Shown: positions 41,461 through 51,616, numbered from the stretch's first letter. The stretch is DNA of 64,000 bases from an uncultured Dehalococcoidia bacterium (GCA_958295525.1 OY282355.1:2289931-2353930); one strand, 5' to 3'. A program made the numbers and translations. Notes: generated by a model not told the origin, from the letters alone.

Positions 41461-42297
41461 ATAGAAGCGCTAGCCACACACAGCATCAGCCCTCTGACGA
41501 AAGTCTTCGAGGGCGACTGCCTCGATGTGCTGCGAAAAGAGGTTCCGCCTCAGTCGGTCGACCTGATCTTCACTTCGCCGCCCTACGCCGACCAGAGGAA
41601 GAACACCTACGGCGGCATCCACCCCGACGACTACGTGGAATGGTTCCTGCCCCGCGCCGAGGCTATGCGGGCATGCCTCAAGCCCACCGGCTCGTTCGTG
41701 TTGAACATCAAAGAGAAGGCGATGAACGGCGAGCGCCACACCTACGTGCTCGAACTCATCCTCGCCTTGAGGAAGCAGGGCTGGCTCTGGGTCGAGGAAT
41801 ACGTCTGGCACAAGAAGAACGCCGTGCCGGGGAAATGGGCGAATCGCTTCCGCGACTCGTGGGAGCGGCTGCTGCAATTCACCACTTCCAAGAAATTCAA
41901 AATGAACCAGGACGCGGTGATGGTGCCCGCCGGCGATTGGAGAGAGGGGCGCCTCACCAACATGTCGGATAATGACCGCGTGCGTATGCCTTCGGCGACT
42001 GGGAGCGGATTCGGGCGGCGCATCGCCAATTGGGAAGACAGGGATTGGGCCTACCCTACGAATGTCCTGCACCTGGCAGCCGAGTGCGGCCACAAGAACC
42101 ACCCGGCGGTGTTTCCCGCGTCACTCCCCGATTGGTTCATCCGCTTGTTCACAGACCCGCTTGACGTTGTGCTTGACCCGTTCGCCGGGTCGGGCACGAC
42201 CCTGCTCGCTGCTCGCAGGCTAGGCCGTGACGGCGTTGGCGTAGAGATAAATCCCGGCTACTGCGACATCATCAGAGAGCGCATACGATCATGGTGA
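41461..42297 (+). CDS. DNA methyltransferase of a type II restriction-modification pair (beta class, N4-C or N6-A)
   Basis: About 278 residues. The catalytic motif FTSPPY is near the N-terminus and the SAM-binding motif DPFAGSGTTLLAARRLGRDGVGVEIN near the C-terminus, an order typical of beta-class amino-methyltransferases. SPPY favours N4-cytosine methylation but does not prove it. Conserved family sequence FEGDCLDVLRKEVPPQSVDL begins before the first canonical start (GTG at 41527), and the only in-frame candidates upstream are ATA codons at 41461 and 41455 behind an AGGAG box. The start is therefore unsettled: a non-standard ATA start, a sequence error or a truncated gene. It overlaps the endonuclease gene by 7 bases. 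Confidence 0.85.
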   Translation: MEALATHSISPLTKVFEGDCLDVLRKEVPPQSVDLIFTSPPYADQRKNTYGGIHPDDYVEWFLPRAEAMRACLKPTGSFVLNIKEKAMNGERHTYVLELILALRKQGWLWVEEYVWHKKNAVPGKWANRFRDSWERLLQFTTSKKFKMNQDAVMVPAGDWREGRLTNMSDNDRVRMPSATGSGFGRRIANWEDRDWAYPTNVLHLAAECGHKNHPAVFPASLPDWFIRLFTDPLDVVLDPFAGSGTTLLAARRLGRDGVGVEINPGYCDIIRERIRSW

Positions 42298-43061
42298 CCC
42301 CGGCACCGGATTGGTACAAGAGAGCCGAACCCGAGCTGCATGCGCTCGTTGAGGTGTTCTCAGACAAGGTCCGCGCTCGTTTGGCGTCTGACCCCGAGAA
42401 CATCATACGGCGCGCCAACCCGTTCTTGCTCAGAGTGCTGGACGCGGATAACCCGGTGGACTTGGCGTGGAGGATCCTTAACACGTTCATGTTCCACAGC
42501 GAGGCGACCATGTTCGGCACTGTGATGGAAAACCTTGCCATCACGGTCTGCGCGCACACCTACGGAGGACAAAAGTCTTCTACTCCTGGGATAGACTTGG
42601 AGTACATGGACAGGAACGGCATAAGGGCTGCCGTTCAGATAAAGTCAGGAGAGAACTGGGGCAACTCCACCGAGCGTGGGGCTCTCCGACGCGCCTTCCA
42701 GACTGCGCGGAGGATTCTCAACCAGCAGCACATCCATGTGCGCTGCATAGAAGGTTGTTGCTACGGAAGCAGCCGGAAAGTGGATGAAGGCGACTACGAA
42801 ACTATCATCGGACACGACTTCTGGGAAGAGATAACCGGCTGGGAAGGGACCGCTAATGCGATATTTGATATCATGGAAGAGCATGCCGGTGACGGAATGC
42901 AAGTTGAGCGTGTCGGATCCCACGCAAAAGTGCTTGATGCCCTCAGGAGAAATGGCGTAACGCGAGGGAACGCGATCAATTGGGAGATGTTGTTCCGTTT
43001 CGTCATGGATCCGAGACCTGCTTCCGACAGCAAGCGCGGCTCCCGGTCTCCGCGCAAATGA
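42291..43061 (+). CDS. Type II restriction endonuclease, PmeII-like
   Basis: 256 residues overlapping the methyltransferase by seven bases. The putative catalytic PD-(D/E)xK variant is E80 (TVMENLAI), D102 (STPGIDLEYMD) and Q117-x-K119 (AAVQIKSGENWGNST), the pattern I recall for PmeII-family enzymes. It should cleave unmethylated target DNA. The recognition site cannot be told from sequence. The GC content is lower than in neighbouring genes, suggesting horizontal transfer of the pair. Confidence 0.8.
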   Translation: MVTPAPDWYKRAEPELHALVEVFSDKVRARLASDPENIIRRANPFLLRVLDADNPVDLAWRILNTFMFHSEATMFGTVMENLAITVCAHTYGGQKSSTPGIDLEYMDRNGIRAAVQIKSGENWGNSTERGALRRAFQTARRILNQQHIHVRCIEGCCYGSSRKVDEGDYETIIGHDFWEEITGWEGTANAIFDIMEEHAGDGMQVERVGSHAKVLDALRRNGVTRGNAINWEMLFRFVMDPRPASDSKRGSRSPRK

Positions 43062-43066
43062 GCAGG

Positions 43067-43267
43067 CTAACGCCTGCCCAACTTGGCGCGGATGGCATCG
43101 ATGAAGGCAAGGTATTCTGTAGCCGCGTAGTTGTCGCTGATCACTTCCGATGGCAGGATCTGGACGATTCCGCGATAGACTTCGTCTTCTATCCGCTTGT
43201 TCATCATCCTCTCCAGCAGATTCAGACCGTCGGCAACCACGTTCTTCTCATCTTGTGTGAGCATCAC
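43067..43267 (-). CDS. Small hypothetical protein convergent to the restriction gene
   Basis: 66 residues from a GTG (43267) or ATG (43264), with GGAGAAG shortly upstream. The sequence is helical and acidic with KNVVADGLNLLERMMNKRIEDEVYRGIVQIL. The low GC matches the restriction-modification pair. It could be a small regulator but has no DNA-binding motif I can name. Confidence 0.5.
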   Translation of the reverse strand: MMLTQDEKNVVADGLNLLERMMNKRIEDEVYRGIVQILPSEVISDNYAATEYLAFIDAIRAKLGRR

Positions 43268-43419
43268 CTTCTCCTAGCCTTGCAGGGCTAGTTACATTCT
43301 AGCAGACGGCCTACACGATTCAACCCCCCTGCGCCCCCTCCGCGCCCCTTCCCCCTTGCGCGGACCCGCCCCCGCGCCCTACGATGACGCGCGACGACCG
43401 CCCGCAGGAGCGAACCCCG

Positions 43420-44346
43420 ATGGCCATCGCAGACCAAATGCAAATCGGCATAGCCGCGCCCCATATCTTCGCCGACGGACAGGTGGACGCGCCGTTCGCA
43501 GCCGCGTTCGCCCGCCGCGCCGAGGAACTCGGCTACGCCAGCCTGTGGACGCAGGAGCGCGTGTCCGGCTCGCCGACCGCCCTCCATCCGATCACTTTCC
43601 TCGCGTGGCTCGCCGGACAGACGACGACCGCCCGCATCGGCGTCTCCGTGCTGGTTCTGCCGCGCCACAATCCCGTTCTGCTCGCCAAGCACGCCGCCGA
43701 CATAGACCAACTGAGCGGCGGGCGGCTCGTTCTCGGCGTCGGGCTGGGGAACAACACGGCGGAACTCCCGATGTACGGCGTAACCGCCGAGCGCCGCGTC
43801 AGCCGTTTCGTCGAGCAAGTACAGGCGATCCGCGCCCTTTGGACGAACACGCCCGCCGGCTTCTCCGGCCGCTTCTACGATCTCGCGGACGCCAACATTG
43901 AGCCGAAGCCCGCGCAGAGGCCGCATCCGCCGATCATTTTCGGCGCGAACGCCGACGCCGCCCTTGCGCGGAGCGTCCGCCACGCCGACGGCTGGATGGG
44001 CGCGGGCTCTTCCGCGCTCGACGATTTCCCGCGGAAGGTCGCGCTCGTGCGCTCGCTGCTGGCCGACGCCGGACGCGACCCTGCGGCGTTCCCGATTTCG
44101 AAGCGCCTCTACCTCGCGGTGGACGACGATGAGCCGCGGGCGCTGCGCCGCTTGCGCGAGTGGTGGGGCTACTACTACGGGAACGCGGACAATGCGGAGC
44201 GCGCGGCGGTTTGGGGAAGCCGCGCCAAGATCGCCGAACTGCTGCATCAGTGGGCCGAACTCGGCGTGGACGAAGTCCTCCTCAACCCCGTCTTCGACCT
44301 CCCTGCCCACGCGGAGACCCTCGCCGACATCACCGGCTTGGCGTGA
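43420..44346 (+). CDS. LLM-class flavin/F420-dependent oxidoreductase
   Basis: 308 residues from the ATG at 43420 with AGGAGCG eight bases before; an ATG at 43384 has no such site. IGIAAPHIF, ELGYASLWTQERVSG, TARIGVSVLVLPRHNPVLLAKHAADIDQLSGGRLVLGVGLGNN, FVEQVQAIRALWTNTPAGFSGRFYDL and PHPPIIFGANADAALARSVRHADGWMGAG match the luciferase-like barrel family. F420 is plausible because the window encodes its biosynthesis. The substrate is unknown. It stands alone, not in the restriction cluster. Confidence 0.86.
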   Translation: MAIADQMQIGIAAPHIFADGQVDAPFAAAFARRAEELGYASLWTQERVSGSPTALHPITFLAWLAGQTTTARIGVSVLVLPRHNPVLLAKHAADIDQLSGGRLVLGVGLGNNTAELPMYGVTAERRVSRFVEQVQAIRALWTNTPAGFSGRFYDLADANIEPKPAQRPHPPIIFGANADAALARSVRHADGWMGAGSSALDDFPRKVALVRSLLADAGRDPAAFPISKRLYLAVDDDEPRALRRLREWWGYYYGNADNAERAAVWGSRAKIAELLHQWAELGVDEVLLNPVFDLPAHAETLADITGLA

Positions 44347-44387
44347 CGTCCGCCCTACGCGGGGAGGGCGGGGCGAGGGGGGGCGAG

Positions 44388-44540
44388 ATTCCCGCCTACG
44401 CGGGAATGACGATGAGGGGGCGGGAGCGACGGGGGCAAGGGGCGAGATTCCCGCCTACGCGGGAATGACGATGAGGGGGGCGAGATTCCCGCCTACGCGG
44501 GAATGACGGCAGGGGGCGAGATTCCCGCCTACGCGGGAAT
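44388..44540. repeat. Cluster of four dispersed palindromes upstream of groES
   Basis: Intact copies at 44388-44407, 44447-44466, 44485-44504 and 44521-44540 with TGACG tails. A half copy (GTTCCCGCCTACG) follows near 44580, 30 bases before the groES promoter. Confidence 0.88.
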
Positions 44541-44609
44541 GACGGCAGGGGGAGGGAACGACGGGGGCAGGGGGCACCGTTCCCGCCTACGCCAACCGTC
44601 TCGCGCCTA

Positions 44610-44638
44610 TTGACAACCTCCCCCGCGCTCGCTAATAT
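44610..44638 (+). promoter_or_regulatory. Sigma-A-type promoter of groES-groEL
   Basis: TTGACA (44610-44615), exactly 17 bases, TAATAT (44633-44638). Transcription should start near 44645, just before the CIRCE element. Confidence 0.85.
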
Positions 44639-44648
44639 GCGCGTTGGA

Positions 44649-44675
44649 TTAGCAGTCGCGCTTGCCGACTGCTAA
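44649..44675 (+). promoter_or_regulatory. CIRCE operator variant (HrcA site)
   Basis: TTAGCAGTC-N9-GACTGCTAA, a perfect 9-bp inverted repeat with 9-base spacer located right after the -10 box. The classical CIRCE half-site is TTAGCACTC. Here the seventh base is G in one arm, and the other arm changes to match. This implies HrcA control of the chaperonin operon; hrcA itself is not in the window. Confidence 0.88.
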
Positions 44676-44694
44676 CAGACCACCGGAGCGAGCG

Positions 44695-44721
44695 CTAGCA
44701 ATCGCGCTCGCCGATCGCCAT
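44695..44721 (+). promoter_or_regulatory. Degenerate second CIRCE-like repeat
   Basis: CTAGCAATC-N9-GATCGCCAT, 46 bases after the first element, with a nearly identical spacer (GCGCTCGCC versus GCGCTTGCC). Arm symmetry is poor. It overlaps the region just before the groES ribosome site (AAGGAGG at about 44722). It is likely a decayed duplicate; function uncertain. Confidence 0.4.
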
Positions 44722-44733
44722 AAGGAGGTAATC

Positions 44734-45027
44734 GTGGCTCGGAAACTGCAGCCCCTGGGTGACCGCATCGTCGTGAAGGCGGTGGAGCAGGAAGCCCAAA
44801 CGAAAAGCGGCATCTACATTCCCGACAGCGCCAAAGAGCGCCCGCAGGAGGGAAGCGTGCTCGCCGTCGGCCCCGGCCGGCTCAACGACGACGGGACCCG
44901 CCTGGAGATGGGCGTCGCCGTTGGCGACGTCGTCATCTACTCCAAGTTCGCCGGAACCGAATTCGAGGACGACGGCGAAGAGTACCTGATCATGAAGGAG
45001 ACGGACGTTCTGGCCAAAGTCGGCTAG
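44734..45027 (+). CDS. groS: Co-chaperonin GroES
   Basis: 97 residues from a GTG preceded by a strong AAGGAGGT box; the open frame further upstream crosses the CIRCE element and is not translated. LQPLGDRIVVKAVEQEAQTKSGIYIPDSAKERPQEG, the mobile loop region, and the terminal YLIMKETDVLAKV strand are typical. It forms the heptameric lid of the GroEL folding chamber. Controlled by the CIRCE site just upstream. Confidence 0.96.
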   Translation: MARKLQPLGDRIVVKAVEQEAQTKSGIYIPDSAKERPQEGSVLAVGPGRLNDDGTRLEMGVAVGDVVIYSKFAGTEFEDDGEEYLIMKETDVLAKVG

Positions 45028-46704
<1,677 letters not shown>

Positions 46705-46737
46705 TCCATAGCGCCGCCGCCCGCAAAGCGACGGACG

Positions 46738-46765
46738 GAGCCCCCTGCCATTCGGCAGGGGGCTC
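46738..46765 (+). terminator. Rho-independent terminator of groES-groEL
   Basis: GAGCCCCCTGCC, ATTC loop, GGCAGGGGGCTC, followed by TTTCGTTGTT; a perfect 12-bp stem 33 bases after the groEL stop. Confidence 0.9.
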
Positions 46766-46858
46766 TTTCGTTGTTCTCGCGCGTTCCACTGGACGCATCG
46801 CCCTGCCCGCGCATGCGGGAACCACGGGAGGCGCGGAACGCCTATGCGCCACGCATCC

Positions 46859-48298
46859 CTACAAGCGGTAGCGGTAGCCGGCGGCCAGTTCGTCGCGGTT
46901 GAGGCGGCGATTGAGGTGCAGCCCCTCCAGAATGAACTCCGCGCCGGAGGCGGCCTCCGGCCCGCTGCCGTAGGCGCCCAGTTTGCTCAGCGCGGCGGCG
47001 AAGCCGTCCAGTTCCGCCATCGCCTCCGTGTACGCCTGCGCGGGCAGGTCGGCGCCGGTGTCGAACGTCCGCCCCGTCTCGAACGCCTCGATGAGCGCGT
47101 CGAGGTCGCGGGGCTCGAAGTGGCGGTCGAACACGTTGAGGATGGCGCGCTTGATCAGTTCGTCCACGATCTTCGTCTCGCGCCCTTCCTCCATCGTCTC
47201 CAACTCGACTTTGCCCAGCGTGGACGCGATGATGAACGCGAAGTCGGTGATCCGCGGGACGGCGACGCCCTCGCTCTGGGCGATGGCGCGGCGCAGCGCG
47301 TTCGCCGTGACCGTTTCGTAGTTGGCGATGGAGACGCGCACGCTCACGCCGGAGCGCTGGTTGATCTCCGGATGCTTGCGGGCGAGGGCGGTGAACTCGG
47401 CGAGCAACTCCTTGACGTAGGCGGGGACGACGACCTTCTCCTCTTCGTCCGCGGCGGGGAACGCGCTGCGCTCCGCGTCCATAATCGCGATTTCCTGCGC
47501 CGACTCGCGGGGGTAGTGGGTGCGGATTTGCGCGCCGTAGCGGTCTTTCAGCGGCGTGATGATGCGCCCGCGGTTCGTGTAGTCCTCCGGGTTGGCGCTC
47601 GCCACGACGAGCACGTCCAGTTGCAGCCGCACGCGGTAGCCCTTGATCTGAACGTCGCGCTCCTCCATCAGGTTGAAGAGGCCGACTTGGATGCGCTCGG
47701 CGAGGTCGGGCAGTTCGTTGATGCAGAAGACGCCCCGGTTGGCGCGGGGGATGAGGCCGTAGTGGATGGCGAGTTCGTCGGAGAGATAGCGGCCCTCGGC
47801 GATGCGGATGGGGTCGACGTCGCCCACGAGGTCGGCGATGGAGATGTCGGGGGTGGCGAGTTTCTCGCCGTAGCGTTTGTCGCGCCCGACCCACTCGATG
47901 GGCGTGGCGCCGCCCTCTTCGGCGACGCGCTCGACGGCGTAGCGCGATATGGGGGCGAACGGGTCGTCGTTCACCTCGCTGCCGGCCACGACGGGAATCT
48001 CCTCGTCGAGGAGGTCAACGAGCGCGCGGATCATTCGGGACTTGGCCTGTCCGCGCTCGCCGAGCAGAATGATGTCTTGCCCCGCGAGGATGGCGTTCTG
48101 CACTTGCGGAATAACGGTGTCTTCGTAGCCGACGATGCCGGGGAAGACGGGCATGCCGCTGCGGAGGCGGGCGATGAGGTTTCGGCGGAGTTCGCCGCGG
48201 ACGGTGGTCGGGGCGTAGCCGCTCTTGCGGAGGGCGTCGAGCGTGGCGGGGTGCTGTTTGGCGGCGGCGGCGGGCTTCTTTCGGCGGGTGGTGGTCAT
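46859..48298 (-). CDS. AAA+ ATPase of the MoxR / magnesium-chelatase ChlI type
   Basis: 479 residues from the ATG at 48298; an open extension of about 56 residues upstream only translates the dispersed repeats (RHSRVGGNL units) and is rejected. GYEDTVIPQVQNAILAGQDIILLGERGQAKSRMIRALVDLLD contains a variant Walker A (GERGQAKS). GVFCINELPDLAERIQVGLFNLMEERDVQIKGYRVRLQLDVLVVASANPEDYTNRGRIITPLKDRYGAQIRTHYP is the ChlI-like Walker B and sensor region. Partner VWA-domain genes usual for such ATPases are not adjacent. It may insert a metal or remodel a client enzyme; the client is unknown. Confidence 0.85.
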   Translation of the reverse strand: MTTTRRKKPAAAAKQHPATLDALRKSGYAPTTVRGELRRNLIARLRSGMPVFPGIVGYEDTVIPQVQNAILAGQDIILLGERGQAKSRMIRALVDLLDEEIPVVAGSEVNDDPFAPISRYAVERVAEEGGATPIEWVGRDKRYGEKLATPDISIADLVGDVDPIRIAEGRYLSDELAIHYGLIPRANRGVFCINELPDLAERIQVGLFNLMEERDVQIKGYRVRLQLDVLVVASANPEDYTNRGRIITPLKDRYGAQIRTHYPRESAQEIAIMDAERSAFPAADEEEKVVVPAYVKELLAEFTALARKHPEINQRSGVSVRVSIANYETVTANALRRAIAQSEGVAVPRITDFAFIIASTLGKVELETMEEGRETKIVDELIKRAILNVFDRHFEPRDLDALIEAFETGRTFDTGADLPAQAYTEAMAELDGFAAALSKLGAYGSGPEAASGAEFILEGLHLNRRLNRDELAAGYRYRL

Positions 48299-48358
48299 AC
48301 GGGCTCCGGGCGCTGATGCGCGGGCGCATTCTACACGGAGCGCAGGGAGGGATACGAG

Positions 48359-48493
48359 GTTCCCGCCTACGCGGGAATGACGGGGCACAGGGGCGAGGTT
48401 CCCGCCTACGCGGGAATGACGGGGCAAGGGGGCGAGATTCCCGCCTACGCGGGAATGACGGGGCACAGGGGCGTAGGTTCCCGCCTACGCGGG
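48359..48493. repeat. Cluster of four dispersed palindromes
   Basis: Copies at 48359-48378, 48398-48417, 48437-48456 and 48477-48493 at a near-regular 39-40 base spacing, within the 293-base divergent gap between the AAA ATPase and the second Rieske gene. Confidence 0.88.
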
Positions 48494-48591
48494 CAGGGCG
48501 GGGCACGGGGGCGTAGGCAGCGGCTACCATCGCTCCGCGTGGGAGCGCTACAATCGCGCCAATAGGCCCGTTTGCATGGAGGAGAACGACA

Positions 48592-49869
48592 ATGCTGTCC
48601 GCGCAGGTTAACGAGCAACTCACCCGCGTCGGCCCCGGCACGCCGATGGGCGAACTGATGCGCCGCTACTGGCACCCCGTCGCCGCGGCGGGCGAACTCG
48701 ACGAGCGCCCCACGAAAGCCGTCAAGATCCTCGGCGAGGAACTCGTCCTCTACAAGGACAAGTCCGGAACGATCGGCCTCATCGAGCGCTTCTGCCCCCA
48801 TCGCCGCGTGGATCTCTCCTACGGCATCCCCGAGGAGCGCGGCCTGCGCTGTATGTACCACGGCTGGATGATGGACGAAACCGGCCAGTGCATCGAGCAG
48901 CCGTTCGAGGAGACGGTTCACCCGGACGGGCGGTTCAAGGAGAAGGTGAAGATCGCGGGCTACCCGGTTCAGGAGTTGGGCGGCCTGGTGTTCGCCTATC
49001 TCGGCCCGCAGCCCGCGCCGCTGCTGCCCCGCTGGGAGCAACTCACTTACGATGACGCCGTCCGCGACGTCGCCATCACGACGCTCCCGTGCAACTGGCT
49101 GCAGGCGCAGGAGAACTCCGTTGACCCCGTGCATACGGAGTGGCTGCACTTCTATTTCGGCAACTATGTGCGGGAAGGCGTCGCCGCCGCGCCCGAGAGC
49201 CAGCCGAAGACGATCAAAATCGCGTTCGACGCGTTCGAGTACGGCATCGTCAAGCGCCGCCTGCAGCAAGGCTTCCCGGAGGACGGCGAGGACTGGGCGA
49301 AGGGGCACCCGATTATGTTCCCCAACATCCTCTTCGTCGGCGATCAGGTGCGGACGACCACCCAATGGCGCGTTCCCATAGACGACGAGAACACCTACCA
49401 CGTGTCGTACTACGTCTACCGCGCCAAGCCGGGCTGCCCCGTTCCCTATCAGGAGAAGGCCGCCTACCGCTACACGCCTCTCTACGAACCCGACGGCCGC
49501 TTCTACACGGGCGTCACGTTCAACCAGGACTATATGTGCTGGATCACGCAGGGGGCCGTCGCTCAGCGCGACAAGGAAACGCTGGGGCAGTCCGACGTCG
49601 GGCTGATTCTGTTCCGCAAGATGCTGCTGCGGCAAATGCAGGTCGTCGAGGACGGCGGCGACCCGATCAACACGTTCCGCGACCCGTCGAGAGCGAACCA
49701 CATCGCGCTGCCGATGGAAAGCGTGAAGCACGGCATCAAGCCCGACGGACGCTACCGCCCCGGCGAGGGCGGCGAAAGCCCCATCGTCCCGATGATCGAG
49801 GAAGTCCTGCGAACCTGGGTCGCCGACGAGCCCGCCCACGCCCTGCCGAAGGACTTGCATCTCTTCTAG
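48592..49869 (+). CDS. Rieske [2Fe-2S] aromatic-ring-hydroxylating oxygenase, paralogue 2
   Basis: 425 residues with a GGAGGAG box before the ATG. Rieske ligands C68-x-H70 and C87-x-x-H90 and the iron triad D178-x-x-H181-x4-H186 (DPVHTEWLH) sit at the same positions as in the copy at 4127-5428. About the first 125 residues are nearly identical between the two, while the C-terminal substrate domain differs. The TACAAT at 48549-48554 could be its -10 box. No reductase gene is adjacent. The substrate is unknown, presumably aromatic or an N/O-methylated compound. Confidence 0.9.
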   Translation: MLSAQVNEQLTRVGPGTPMGELMRRYWHPVAAAGELDERPTKAVKILGEELVLYKDKSGTIGLIERFCPHRRVDLSYGIPEERGLRCMYHGWMMDETGQCIEQPFEETVHPDGRFKEKVKIAGYPVQELGGLVFAYLGPQPAPLLPRWEQLTYDDAVRDVAITTLPCNWLQAQENSVDPVHTEWLHFYFGNYVREGVAAAPESQPKTIKIAFDAFEYGIVKRRLQQGFPEDGEDWAKGHPIMFPNILFVGDQVRTTTQWRVPIDDENTYHVSYYVYRAKPGCPVPYQEKAAYRYTPLYEPDGRFYTGVTFNQDYMCWITQGAVAQRDKETLGQSDVGLILFRKMLLRQMQVVEDGGDPINTFRDPSRANHIALPMESVKHGIKPDGRYRPGEGGESPIVPMIEEVLRTWVADEPAHALPKDLHLF

Positions 49870-49911
49870 GGCGTAACCCGCCGCTCCTCGGCGCAACCCT
49901 CGCCTGTCGCG

Positions 49912-50979
49912 TTAGCGCGGGACCCCGGGCTGTCGGCGTTCGCCTGCAAGGTAGTCGCGGAAGGCTTGCGCGTGCCCGCCCAGCGCCGCCGCGCCCGGCT
50001 GCCCTTCCTTCTCGCGGGCGAGTTCCTCGACGAACGCCAGCAGGCTCTCCGCGTTGGCGCAGTGATGGCCCTTCCACCAGTTGTTGCAGACATAGAATTC
50101 GCCGTACCTGTCCGACCAATACCGAGGGTGTTCGTTTATCTCTCTGCCGAACTCTATCCTGCGAATGAGCGAGAAGTTGCCGATCTGAAGCCCAAGCCGA
50201 CGCTTGCAGTAATCGTAGTCCTGCAGGTTGCGCTTCTCCGTGTCGCTGAGCAGGCCGGGGGAATCCACGAGCAACGTCTGCATCAATGCCCTCACGAGCG
50301 GCTGAATTCGGCCTACGCTACTGCCACCCTCTCCTTCCTCATCACCTTCCGGCGCACAGAGAAACCCCAGGAGTTCGAGCAGTTTCGCGGAGCGGACGAA
50401 CAACTCCGATGAGTCCGCGACGCCGCCCGCTTTCTCCAGCGTCGGCTTGACGATGGTCTTGGCGAACTTGTCGTTGGTGACGAGGCGCCAGCCGACATCG
50501 GGGTATGCCTTGCGCAGGGCGGCGAAGGTCTCTTCCAGAGGCCGCTGAACGGCGGGGTTCACTTTCGGCGAGAGGAAGGAGATATGGAGCGGGGCCGCAG
50601 GCGGGAGGTAAGCGCGGAGGATCAGCAGCGCGCGGAGCATCTTCTTGAGCACGCGGTTGTCGGTCTCGGTCACGCTCCCGTAGTTCAGCCCTGCCTCGTG
50701 GAAGGCGACCTCCATCGCGTGGACGCCGTTCTGCTGGTCGACGCCAATGACGTCGATCTCGCCCTGCTTGAGGAACTGCGCGGCGTCTTTCGTCTTCTTG
50801 AACACGGCGCCGCCGCGGTCGAAACGCCGTTTCATCTCCTGAAACAGCGCCTCGAGTTCCGCGTCGGAGAGGCTCCGCTCCCAATGCTCGGAGACTTTCC
50901 AGTTGGCCTGCGCGAGCCAGCAACGCTTGACGTGGCGCAGGTACGAGCACGCGAGCGACTCGCCGACTTCTATTTTCAT
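49912..50979 (-). CDS. Hypothetical protein with PD-(D/E)xK-like nuclease signature
   Basis: 355 residues, soluble. GEIDVIGVDQQNGVHAMEVAFHEAGLNYG (about 73-101) has the D76-x13-E90-x-A92 arrangement, a hydrophobic strand on each side, like nuclease-fold proteins of the restriction-like superfamily, though the usual Lys is replaced. A CxxxxxxxxC pair near the start (C11, C20) and FYVCNNWWKGHHCANAESLLAFVEELARE near the end could bind metal. An acidic linker (EGDEEGEGG) lies in the middle. No family is recognised. The lack of partners leaves function open; defence is a guess. Confidence 0.6.
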   Translation of the reverse strand: MKIEVGESLACSYLRHVKRCWLAQANWKVSEHWERSLSDAELEALFQEMKRRFDRGGAVFKKTKDAAQFLKQGEIDVIGVDQQNGVHAMEVAFHEAGLNYGSVTETDNRVLKKMLRALLILRAYLPPAAPLHISFLSPKVNPAVQRPLEETFAALRKAYPDVGWRLVTNDKFAKTIVKPTLEKAGGVADSSELFVRSAKLLELLGFLCAPEGDEEGEGGSSVGRIQPLVRALMQTLLVDSPGLLSDTEKRNLQDYDYCKRRLGLQIGNFSLIRRIEFGREINEHPRYWSDRYGEFYVCNNWWKGHHCANAESLLAFVEELAREKEGQPGAAALGGHAQAFRDYLAGERRQPGVPR

Positions 50980-51130
50980 GCGTCAGACTCCTTTGAATCC
51001 CATATGTCGCACACGACAATGGCGATGGCGACGATTGCAGCGGCTGCAAACTAGGACAATAGCAATGCCCCGTGCGGTTGACCCTTCGGCTCATTGCCCT
51101 CCATAGCAAGCACGGGGAGGAGCAGCGTTT

Positions 51131-51616
51131 TTACGCGCCGTTCGAGTGCGTCGCTCCGTTCAAGTCGTCCGCGCGGCGCGAGGGCGGGGGCTCCGTGAAC
51201 GCCTCGCCCGCCGCTTGCGCCGCCAGCATACGCTCCAGCCAGGCGTCCCATTCGGCGTCCCGTGCGACGCGCTCCTCCGCGCGGCCTTCTCGCAGGATGC
51301 GCGCCTTGCGCTCGTCCATTTTCCGGCTCAACAGCGTCGAAAGCATCACTACCTCCGTTATCCCCAGCGCCATCCCTGCGGAGGCCACCGCCACCGACGC
51401 CTCCGCCATAAACGCCGCCAGCATCGATTGTACCACGCCCTTGCCCGCGCCCTCCCCGAACAGCGCATCCCACCCCACGAGCGCAGAGCCCCCGCCCATC
51501 AGCAGCAGGAAGAACGTAAAGTAGAGCCACCGCCAGCGTTCGCTCACGCTCCAGATGGACTCTCGGCGGGCGGAGCGCTCAACAGGCACTTGGGCATTCG
51601 CATCGTCGGGCGGCAT
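51131..51616 (-). CDS. Hypothetical two-helix membrane protein
   Basis: 161 residues. Helices at about 31-50 and 68-96 flank a Gly-rich loop, and the C-terminal half is a charged helical cytoplasmic segment (SRKMDERKARILREGRAEERVARDAEWDAWLERML). No recognised family. About 150 bases separate it from the nuclease-like gene on the same strand. Confidence 0.5.
   Translation of the reverse strand: MPPDDANAQVPVERSARRESIWSVSERWRWLYFTFFLLLMGGGSALVGWDALFGEGAGKGVVQSMLAAFMAEASVAVASAGMALGITEVVMLSTLLSRKMDERKARILREGRAEERVARDAEWDAWLERMLAAQAAGEAFTEPPPSRRADDLNGATHSNGA

Noticed and set aside
44347-44600. Open frames reading PAYAGMT or FPPTRE repeats near the repeat clusters (also at 10.5, 23.3, 33.5 and 48.4 kb)
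   Set aside because: They are translations of the intergenic palindromes in various frames, without ribosome sites or protein-like composition outside the repeats.
48299-48466. N-terminal extension of the AAA ATPase frame made of repeated RHSRVGGNL units
   Set aside because: It is only a translation of the dispersed palindromes; the real start with family-like sequence is at 48298.
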